Of a DNA stretch of 6,195 nt, positions 1 to 5,004 are shown piece after piece; positions within the stretch are counted from its first letter, which is position 1; each line of letters starts with the position of its first letter. Origin of the DNA: Verrucomicrobiota bacterium. Its GTDB lineage: Bacteria; Verrucomicrobiota; Verrucomicrobiia; Opitutales; UBA953. The stretch lies in contig RFQN01000086.1 in assembly GCA_009924965.1 (NCBI GenBank), positions 1 through 6,195 on the forward strand, given 5' to 3'. The position numbers were made by a program, and so were the translations under genes. The notes beneath the pieces are model-generated. The model was not told the DNA's origin. It searched no databases and was given only the letters and a program-made list of their open reading frames with translations.

Positions 1-29
1 CAAGTAATTACTTGCAAAACAAAAGTAAT
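1..29. promoter_or_regulatory. Palindromic operator-like site upstream of the dinB-like/MATE unit
   Basis: Bases 1-14 (CAAGTAATTACTTG) are identical to their own reverse complement. The half-site AAGTAAT at 2-8 recurs as a direct copy at 23-29, a centre-to-centre distance of 21 bp, or about two helical turns, so both copies face the same side of the DNA. The stretch is much more AT-rich than the coding DNA around it. Short AT-rich palindromes of this size are common operators for dimeric winged-helix repressors such as the MarR, HxlR or PadR families; which family is an inference. The window begins at the palindrome, so the promoter elements and any divergent regulator gene cannot be seen. 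Confidence 0.5.
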
Positions 30-45
30 CTCAAAAGGTGCCGAC

Positions 46-636
46 ATGGCCCAAGTCCAAAACGCCTCCCCCCAGCTCGCGGCCCCTGGCGCCGGGCTTC
101 CCGGCATCGAGCTGCCGATCGCCCGTGTCCTTTTCACCTTGAGGGCGTGGACGCATGGTCGTCGGCGCATCGATGCGCTCTTCCGGCAGGAGCGTGCGCT
201 CATCGCCGAACTCGTGCGGGCTTGCCCTGCGGGACGACTGGGCGAACGCGTCCTGATTCCACGTCCGCGAGGGCTGGAGGACAGCTCCCGCTATTGGTCG
301 GTGCTGATGACGCTTGAGCACCTGCGCCTCGTGAACCTCGCTTGCGCTGCGATTATCTGTGAATTGTCAGAGGGCAGGGTGCCTGCGGGTAAGGCCTCGA
401 CTGCCGACGTGAAGCCCAGCCCTGATGTCACCGAAGCGGTCATCTCTGCCTATGAGGCCTCGTGCGATGAGGTCCTCGCCGCCGTCGAGTCGGCCAAAGA
501 TCTCGATAGCGCGGCCCGTTTCCCGCACCCGTGGTTTGGTCCGATGTCTGCCCGTCGCTGGCACGTCCTCGCCGCCGTCCACCTCGGTCTTCACCGTCAT
601 CAGATCGAAGCCATCTTGCGCGGGCTCAAAGGATGA
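46..636 (+). CDS. DinB-like four-helix-bundle protein
   Basis: This 196-residue cytoplasmic protein resembles the DinB/YfiT-like superfamily of four-helix bundles that bind a divalent metal through three histidines. Candidate ligands are His92 (in TLEHLRL) and the pair His179 and His183 in HLGLHRHQ; an H-x3-H-R/H-x-Q pattern near the C-terminus is the usual hallmark. Some family members are thiol-dependent S-transferases or hydrolases, many are uncharacterised, and several are stress-induced. No substrate can be named here. The ATG at 46 is supported by a Shine-Dalgarno-like AAAGGTG at 34-40, five bases upstream. The stop codon (634-636) overlaps the ATG of the MATE transporter, so the two are probably co-transcribed and translationally coupled. 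The first 20 residues or so are low in complexity and look disordered. The family call is fairly firm; the function is unknown. Confidence 0.75.
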   Translation: MAQVQNASPQLAAPGAGLPGIELPIARVLFTLRAWTHGRRRIDALFRQERALIAELVRACPAGRLGERVLIPRPRGLEDSSRYWSVLMTLEHLRLVNLACAAIICELSEGRVPAGKASTADVKPSPDVTEAVISAYEASCDEVLAAVESAKDLDSAARFPHPWFGPMSARRWHVLAAVHLGLHRHQIEAILRGLKG

Positions 637-1958
637 GCGGGGCCATGGGCGATTCAGCGGGCACCCGCTCAGCCATCATGCGGATGGGCTTGCCGGCCGC
701 CGCCGCCATGTTCGTCGGGACTCTTTATGCTCCGATCGACCTCTGGTGCACCGCCCGGTTGGGTTCCGTGCCGGTCGTGGCGGTTTCCTTCGCGGCGCCG
801 TTGTTCTTCGTCCTCATGGCGTTTTCGGTCGGGTTATCCCAGGCCGCCACCGCTTTGATCGGTCGACAGTTGGGTGCGGGGGACAAGGCGGAGGCCCAGA
901 TGATGTGGACGCACGCGCTGGTGCTGGCCGCCGTGGTCGGTATCGGACTCACCTTACTCGGTGCGTGGGGTGTCCCGCACCTGCTTGCAGGGCAGGGAGC
1001 GACGGGCGAGACCTTGCGGCTGGCCAGCGGTTTTTCCGCGGTCCTCTTCGGTGGGGCCGCCGCCTTCCTGCTTGTGGCGACGGTGAACTCGGCGCTTTTA
1101 GCCGAAGGCGATGCCAAGCCTAACTTCTGGTTCCTGTTGGTTGGCTGTATCACGAATGGGGTGCTCAACTTCATGCTGATGCGTGCATGGGGGCTCGCGG
1201 GCATCGCCGCCTCCACGGTGATCGTCCAGCTGGTTGGTCTGGTCGCGCTTTATCTCGTCGCCCAGCGGCGTGGTTGGTCCATGCGTGGGCTGGGGCAGTT
1301 GCGCCTAGCGACCTTCGGAGCGTTGCTCAGGCAGGCGCTGCCCAATATAGCCAACATGCTCATGATTCCCGTGGCGGTCTTCTTGGTGACGCGACAGGTG
1401 GCGACCTTCGGTGAGGAAGCGGTGGCGGCCTATGGCTTCGCCTTGCGGATCGAGCACCTCTTCTCGATGCCGTTGATCGGGTTTGTCTCCGCCGTGCTGC
1501 CGCTGGCTTCGCGGGCGCGTGGAGCCGGCGACCTCGGGGTCGCTTACCAGATGTGGCGTACGGGGCTCGGTCTGGCCTTCGTGGCTGCGCTGGTCTCCGC
1601 CGTCCTCTTGGTCGGGCTGGCGCCGCAACTTTGCGTCACTTCGGGCTTAAGCGGGCCAGCCTTTAACTACCTCGGCAATTACCTTGACTACGCGGCGATC
1701 GCTTTGCCGGCTTACCCGGTTCTCTTCAGCGTCGTCTTCTTCATGCAGGCGCTCGGCCGGCCCGAGTATGGCATGTGGATGGGTCTCGCGCGGCACTGTC
1801 TCGCGCCGTTCTGCTTGCTGCCTCTGTTCGCCGCTTGGCTGGGCCTGCCCGGTATCTGGCTGGCCATCGTGGTCATCGCGTGGGCCGCGGCCTGCGTGGC
1901 TTTCTGGCTGGGCTTAAACAGCGAGAGCTCTCGTCAAGGAAGGGGAATGAAAGTCTAG
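633..1958 (+). CDS. MATE-family multidrug efflux antiporter
   Basis: This inner-membrane transporter is predicted to expel drugs or other organic compounds in exchange for Na+ or H+. From the ATG at 633 it has 441 residues, the usual size for a 12-helix MATE protein, with hydrophobic segments along its whole length. Visible family features are Asp36 in helix 1 (APIDLW, the position of a conserved cation-coupling Asp), the GLSQAATALIGRQLGAGD block at 67-84, and NSALLAEGD at 152-160. The second half repeats the design, with a similar turn at MQALGRPEYG (371-380). The frame is open further upstream to an ATG at 531, but that start lies deep inside the dinB-like gene and adds a proline/arginine-rich stretch foreign to the family. 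The 633 start forms an ATGA overlap with the preceding stop. ATG 645 is an alternative, with GGATGAG upstream as a possible ribosome site. The transported substrate cannot be read from the sequence. Confidence 0.9.
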   Translation: MSGAMGDSAGTRSAIMRMGLPAAAAMFVGTLYAPIDLWCTARLGSVPVVAVSFAAPLFFVLMAFSVGLSQAATALIGRQLGAGDKAEAQMMWTHALVLAAVVGIGLTLLGAWGVPHLLAGQGATGETLRLASGFSAVLFGGAAAFLLVATVNSALLAEGDAKPNFWFLLVGCITNGVLNFMLMRAWGLAGIAASTVIVQLVGLVALYLVAQRRGWSMRGLGQLRLATFGALLRQALPNIANMLMIPVAVFLVTRQVATFGEEAVAAYGFALRIEHLFSMPLIGFVSAVLPLASRARGAGDLGVAYQMWRTGLGLAFVAALVSAVLLVGLAPQLCVTSGLSGPAFNYLGNYLDYAAIALPAYPVLFSVVFFMQALGRPEYGMWMGLARHCLAPFCLLPLFAAWLGLPGIWLAIVVIAWAAACVAFWLGLNSESSRQGRGMKV

Positions 1959-2081
1959 CGTGTGGCTAATCATCTTAACATCACCTTGGAATAACCTGAA
2001 TGATCGAGGATAGAATGTTACTTTAAGGGTTTTAAAATAATATTTCTAGACAGAGCCCTAGGGGGGGATAAACTGTCTGCA
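1959..2081 (+). promoter_or_regulatory. AT-rich intergenic region with possible promoter for the TpsB-like gene
   Basis: This 123-bp gap separates the MATE gene from the outer-membrane protein gene and is strikingly AT-rich between about 1970 and 2050 compared with its surroundings. A weak sigma70-like pair can be proposed: TTGGAA at 1986-1991 and TAGAAT at 2011-2016, with a long 19-bp spacer. Further AT-rich -10-like hexamers occur at 2033-2041. None stands out, and Verrucomicrobial promoter rules are not well defined, so the exact elements are uncertain. No convincing terminator for the MATE unit is visible here. Confidence 0.35.
2047..2079 (+). promoter_or_regulatory. G-rich leader hairpin before the TpsB-like gene
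   Basis: AGACAG at 2048-2053 can pair with CTGTCT at 2073-2078, with a possible T-G wobble at the base. Inside the loop, CCC at 2056-2058 can pair with part of a run of seven G at 2061-2067. The only Shine-Dalgarno-like sequence before the ATG at 2082 is this G run, which lies about 14 bases from the start and would be partly hidden in the folded form. A role in controlling translation is an inference; the stem is short and could be chance. Confidence 0.3.
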
Positions 2082-2582
2082 ATGAACCCCAAGTTTACCC
2101 CGAGTTCTCTCCTTTTCCTTTTGGCGGCTTCTTCGCTCTGCGCCCAAGTCGGGACTGAAGGCGTCCTGCCGGCTTCGGTGAACGCTGCGGACGTCGCCCA
2201 GCTCGTCGGCAACGACGAAAGCAAAGCCGGCCTAGAAAAGGCCGCGGCGCGCCTGCAGGCTCGGCTAAAGGAGGACGGTTATTTCCTGGCGACGGTGATC
2301 GTCGACAAGCTGAAGGATGGGCGCACGGGCTTGCGCGTCTTCCCTGGCGTCTTCGACGGCCAAGCCGCCAAGGTTTCCGGCAAGGGCCTCCGTGTCTCTC
2401 CCAGCTTGGTCCAGTCGATCGCGCTCCCCGTCACGTCATCCGGGGAGCCGGTCACGGCCGACGACATGGCCAGTGTGACGCGCCGTTTGAACGCCCTGCC
2501 TGGCCTAGCCGCCAAGGCTCAGGTCGGTCCGGGTTCCAAGCACACAGGCCCTCGGCAAGAACCGGGTGACCGCCAAGGCTGA
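2082..2582 (+). CDS. N-terminal POTRA fragment of TpsB-like transporter
   Basis: This is a 166-codon frame. Residues 1-21 form a signal peptide (hydrophobic core SLLFLLAASSL, likely cut after Ala21). Residues 50-92 match the end of a ShlB-type POTRA domain (LKEDGYFLATVIVD, then DGRTGLRVFPGVFDG). Residues 93-153 match a second POTRA, including GEPVTADD and RRLNALPGL, the latter corresponding to the conserved 'LN-D-LPG' segment. POTRA domains sit in the periplasm and receive the unfolded exoprotein before it crosses the barrel. The first POTRA appears shortened at its start. The last 13 residues, after Lys153, are rich in Pro, Gly, Arg and Gln and look like out-of-frame reading up to a chance stop at 2580-2582. 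If translated, the product would be a soluble periplasmic fragment without a pore. Confidence 0.65.
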   Translation: MNPKFTPSSLLFLLAASSLCAQVGTEGVLPASVNAADVAQLVGNDESKAGLEKAAARLQARLKEDGYFLATVIVDKLKDGRTGLRVFPGVFDGQAAKVSGKGLRVSPSLVQSIALPVTSSGEPVTADDMASVTRRLNALPGLAAKAQVGPGSKHTGPRQEPGDRQG

Positions 2583-3489
2583 GTTCAATGGCGACGCCAG
2601 CCGGTTCGACGTGCGTGGGACGGTGTCCGACGCCAGCTATGTCTCCGCCGGACTCGGCTACAAATGGGCCGCGGGTACCGAAGGCGCTGTCTCGCGCGTC
2701 GGCCTTTCCGCGAGCCGTTACACCACCGACGAGGCTTCGCCGGTCAAGGGCGACTCCATCACCTTGGAAGGCGGCCGCACGAGTTTCCTAGGCGTCGGTT
2801 CCAAGGGTGCGCTTAAACTAGTGACCGATTGGTCGTTGCGCCATACGACGGCAACGGGCGTCTCTAGCGGAGCTCGACTTGACGGGGCCGATACCGCCAG
2901 CCTCACCCTCGGCTTGGATGCCGACCGCAAGGATTCGCTGCTGGGCGGCGGCACGAACCTATTTTCCCTCTCCGCGACCGGTGGCTATACGCATTCCGAC
3001 AACGCGCTCATTGATGGGGGCTTCACCCGCTACAACTACAGCCTCGGCCGCTTCCAGCGCTTGCCTGCGGGGTTCCTGCTCGGCTTGAACCTCAGCGGAC
3101 AGCAGTCTTCCTCGGTGCTGGAGAGCGGTGAGCAGTTCGCGATTGGCGGGCCTTCCGGCGTCCGATCCTACACCTCGAACGTCGCCGCCGGGGATAAGGC
3201 TTACCTCTTCACGGTCGATCTCAGCCGTGAAGTCGCCGACCTGCGTTCTTGGGGCGTCCTTGAGGCCATGGTGTTCTTTGACCAGGGCAAGGTGACGGGC
3301 GACCGTTTCGCCAGTACGGCGGATGGCTCCAACCTGATCAAGTCCGTTGGCGTGGGTCTTTCGATCATCGATAACAACCGCTTCAAGGCCACGGTACAAT
3401 ATGCCCGCCGGATCGGCACCCCCACCTCCACGGTCGGCACCGAAGAGAAGACTTCCCACGTCTGGGCCAGCGCCCAGGTCACCTTCTGA
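2566..3489 (+). CDS. C-terminal beta-barrel fragment of TpsB-like transporter
   Basis: This frame is 307 codons from a GTG at 2566. It has no ribosome site or signal peptide, so the GTG is probably not a true start and the product could not reach the outer membrane alone. The sequence has alternating beta-strands and loops throughout, as in ShlB/FhaC barrels. EQFAIGGPSGVRSY at residues 189-202 corresponds to the hallmark F-x-IGG...SVRG-F/Y motif in the loop that folds into the pore. FFDQGKV at 237-243 matches the conserved F-x-D-x-G strand. The protein ends in AQVTF, a terminal phenylalanine typical of the signal recognised by the BAM machinery. The frame is open upstream to 2509 and joins the POTRA half at about 2540. 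The barrel shows no decay beyond the break, so the disruption is recent or artefactual. Confidence 0.65.
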   Translation: MTAKAEFNGDASRFDVRGTVSDASYVSAGLGYKWAAGTEGAVSRVGLSASRYTTDEASPVKGDSITLEGGRTSFLGVGSKGALKLVTDWSLRHTTATGVSSGARLDGADTASLTLGLDADRKDSLLGGGTNLFSLSATGGYTHSDNALIDGGFTRYNYSLGRFQRLPAGFLLGLNLSGQQSSSVLESGEQFAIGGPSGVRSYTSNVAAGDKAYLFTVDLSREVADLRSWGVLEAMVFFDQGKVTGDRFASTADGSNLIKSVGVGLSIIDNNRFKATVQYARRIGTPTSTVGTEEKTSHVWASAQVTF

Positions 3490-3509
3490 TTTCCCCACCC
3501 CACAAACAC

Positions 3510-4034
3510 ATGAAAACTCCCATCCTGATGGTCACGATGCTCGCGGCGGCTTCCCTGTTCGCCAGCCGAGCTGATGATGCGCGTGAAGCGGCCGCCAAGG
3601 CAGCCGGCGAAAAGGCGGAAGCGCGCGAAACTGTGAAGACGGAGATCCGCGAGGCGGTGAAGGCCGAAGTCCGCGAGACGGTCAAGACCGAGGTCAAGAC
3701 GGAGGCTCGACTGGAGTTGGCCAAGAAGCTCCGCGAGTCCGCTTCCGAAGAGGCGAAGAACCTGGCTGAAGCCAAGTATGAGGCGCAGAAGAACGCCGCT
3801 GAAGCCAAGGCTGAAGCCGCGAAGAAGCTGCGTGAAGCGAAGAAGGAGGCCGCCGAGAAGGAGAACGAGGTTGAAACCGAGAACGAAACCGAAGTCGAAC
3901 ACGCCCGCGAGAGCATCAAGGAACGTATTCGCCTCGAAGGCCGACGTTCCGAAGTGCGTGATGTCGTTGTGTTGGACCCGACCAGTTCCGGCACTTCGCT
4001 GAACATCGTCAAGCGCAGCACTCCGACGCCCTGA
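3510..4034 (+). CDS. Exported, highly charged helical repeat protein (LEA-like 11-mers)
   Basis: This 174-residue protein is not recognised by name. Residues 1-21 are a signal peptide (MKTPILMVTMLAAASLFASRA, probably cut after Ala21), so it is likely periplasmic or secreted. The mature part is almost wholly Glu, Lys, Ala, Arg and Val, with no cysteine, and should form a long helix. Residues 40-63 are three 8-residue repeats (E-T/A-V-K-T/A-E-I/V-R/K). Residues 64-118 are five 11-residue repeats of the type x-E-A-K-x-E-x-A-K-K-L, reminiscent of group 3 LEA proteins and hendecad coiled coils. An acidic stretch follows at 119-130, then a non-helical tail (about 151-174). The gene starts 20 bp after the barrel fragment, has no Shine-Dalgarno sequence, and ends just before a strong terminator, so it is probably co-transcribed with the TpsB-like gene. 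Possible roles include an envelope spacer, a stress protectant or a chaperone-like helix; the sequence does not decide. Confidence 0.7.
   Translation: MKTPILMVTMLAAASLFASRADDAREAAAKAAGEKAEARETVKTEIREAVKAEVRETVKTEVKTEARLELAKKLRESASEEAKNLAEAKYEAQKNAAEAKAEAAKKLREAKKEAAEKENEVETENETEVEHARESIKERIRLEGRRSEVRDVVVLDPTSSGTSLNIVKRSTPTP
3627..3863 (+). repeat. In-frame 8-residue then 11-residue coding repeats
   Basis: Bases 3627-3698 encode three diverged 24-bp units (ETVKTEIR, EAVKAEVR, ETVKTEVK). Bases 3699-3863 encode five 33-bp units: TEARLELAKKL, RESASEEAKNL, AEAKYEAQKNA, AEAKAEAAKKL and REAKKEAAEKE. The DNA copies differ mainly at third codon positions while the protein pattern persists, which suggests older duplications kept under selection at the protein level. 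Confidence 0.7.
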
Positions 4035-4053
4035 TTCCTGCGTCCATCGAACG

Positions 4054-4080
4054 AAGGGCCCCGGTGACGGGGCCCTTTTT
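4054..4080 (+). terminator. Rho-independent terminator
   Basis: AAGGGCCCCG at 4054-4063 and CGGGGCCCTT at 4068-4077 form a perfect 10-bp stem around a GTGA loop, and the T run extends to 4080. It lies 20 bp after the stop codon of the helical repeat gene and ends the plus-strand unit. The hydrolase gene on the other strand stops at 4114, so the hairpin also lies downstream of that unit. Its T tract on the minus strand is broken (TTCGTTCG), so termination in that direction would be weaker. Confidence 0.92.
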
Positions 4081-4113
4081 GTGCCTGGTGCTGAAGCTAG
4101 CCGGGACGTTCGG

Positions 4114-4989
4114 CTATCGTCCTGCCGGCAGCAGGCCCTGCTGCTTCAGCCAGGACTGGCACTGCTCGGGCCAGGTCTTGATCTCCTTGTCGGAGCGGAG
4201 GCCGTGGCCGTGCCCACCCGTGGGGACGTGGAAGAAGGTGGCGGGGACTTTGGCTTCGGTCAGGGCCGCGAAGTACGATCGGGTGCCGGCGATGAAGCTT
4301 TTGTCGTCCTCGGCCTGCGCGATGAAGGTCGGCGAGGTTTGGGCGTCGATGAGCTTGGCGACGCCTTTGTCGAGGTAGGCGGGGTAGACGAGGAGGGCGA
4401 AGTTCGGACGAAGGGGTTGGTCGTCGGCTACGTCGATCCGGGCATAGGTCGCCGGTCCGGAGTGCGTGCTCAAGCGGGCGCTGAGGTGGCCGCCGGCCGA
4501 GAAGCCGATCACGCCGACGCGGTCGCGGGCGATGTTCCAATCGGAAGCGCGGCTACGGACGATCCGGATGGCGCGTTGGACGTCCTGATAGGCGCCGTCT
4601 TGGTTCCCGGGGACGCGGTACTTGAGGACGACCCCGGTGATGCCGAGGGAATTGAGCCAAGCCGCGACCTCGGTGCCTTCCTTGTCGTAGGCGAGGATGC
4701 TGTAACCGCCGCCAGGGCTGATGATGACCGCCGGGGTGGCCTGCTTGGCGTTGGGCGCCACGTAGACGGTGAAGGACGGCTCGGCGATGTCGGTCAGCCG
4801 TAGGACGTTGTCGCCGCGCGCGGGTTGGGCGCGTTCGGGTCCGGCGATGGCTTTGCCCGGGATGGCGCCCTTGGGCCAGAGCGTGACCACTTGGCCGGGG
4901 ACCGTCGGGCCCGGCTTAGCCTCTTCGGCTTGGCAGACGAGCGTCGCTGCGGACAGCAGCAGGCAGGGAAGGGTGAGCAGGCGATGCAT
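4114..4989 (-). CDS. Secreted alpha/beta hydrolase (BD-FAE/acetylxylan-esterase-like)
   Basis: This 291-residue exported enzyme is likely a carboxylesterase. Residues 1-21 form a signal peptide (hydrophobic LLTLPCLLLSAATLV, likely cut after Ala21); the Cys19 context does not fit a lipobox. The core contains SPGGGY at 91-96 (oxyanion hole), GFSAGGH at 162-168 with nucleophile Ser164, AEDD at 226-229 supplying the acid (Asp228 or Asp229), and GGHGHGL at 258-264 with His260 as the likely catalytic base. This order and spacing match the xylan/feruloyl esterase-like alpha/beta hydrolases that remove acyl groups from plant polysaccharides, often annotated as xylanase or endo-1,4-beta-xylanase B-like. 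The substrate is not determined. The ATG at 4989 lies 15 bp after the stop of the cytochrome gene, with no Shine-Dalgarno sequence, suggesting one transcript. Fold and triad are well supported; substrate class is inferred. Confidence 0.88.
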   Translation of the reverse strand: MHRLLTLPCLLLSAATLVCQAEEAKPGPTVPGQVVTLWPKGAIPGKAIAGPERAQPARGDNVLRLTDIAEPSFTVYVAPNAKQATPAVIISPGGGYSILAYDKEGTEVAAWLNSLGITGVVLKYRVPGNQDGAYQDVQRAIRIVRSRASDWNIARDRVGVIGFSAGGHLSARLSTHSGPATYARIDVADDQPLRPNFALLVYPAYLDKGVAKLIDAQTSPTFIAQAEDDKSFIAGTRSYFAALTEAKVPATFFHVPTGGHGHGLRSDKEIKTWPEQCQSWLKQQGLLPAGR

Positions 4990-5004
4990 GGGAGTGGTCG
5001 ATGG

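Larger units (their letters stand above)
2082..3489 (+). pseudogene. TpsB/FhaC/ShlB-like outer-membrane transporter, broken by a frame change
   Basis: The two open frames at 2082-2582 and 2566-3489 together give the layout of a two-partner-secretion outer-membrane transporter: signal peptide, POTRA region, then a beta-barrel with family motifs. The frame changes near 2540. The reading fits family expectation up to GPGSK (ending at 2540) in the first frame and resumes with TQALGKNRV (from about 2542) in the second. Family members normally have about 25-35 more residues there: the end of POTRA2, the first barrel strand and a DN-x-G motif. This points to an out-of-frame deletion of roughly 75-105 bp rather than a one-base slip. 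The whole would be about 469 codons, against roughly 530-580 for typical TpsB proteins. Genuine gene decay and assembly error both fit. Confidence 0.65.

Noticed and set aside
531..632. Upstream extension of the MATE gene to ATG 531
   Set aside because: It would add 34 Pro/Arg/Ser-rich residues unlike MATE N-termini and lies entirely within the dinB-like gene; the ATGA overlap at 633 is more likely.
425..1123. 232-codon plus-strand frame across the dinB-MATE junction
   Set aside because: Its product is rich in Arg, Gly and Pro without family features, and it overlaps two well-supported genes in another frame.
2056..2063. CCCTAGGG as a terminator of the MATE unit
   Set aside because: The palindrome is too short to form a terminator stem by itself, and G and A residues rather than a T run follow it.
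2538..2570. Programmed ribosomal frameshift joining the two TpsB halves
   Set aside because: No slippery heptamer or downstream structure is evident, and residues expected by the family would still be missing after a shift.
3201..4021. Long minus-strand frames (3201-3902 and 3479-4021) opposite the barrel and helical genes
   Set aside because: They are reverse-frame shadows: the Ser/Phe/Ala-rich or Leu/Gly/Phe-rich products mirror the Glu/Lys codon repeats of the plus strand. The plus-strand gene has a signal peptide, clear repeats and a terminator.
4081..4803. 240-codon plus-strand frame opposite the hydrolase
   Set aside because: The Gly/Val/Asp-rich product has no recognisable domain, while the minus strand encodes a complete catalytic triad and signal peptide.
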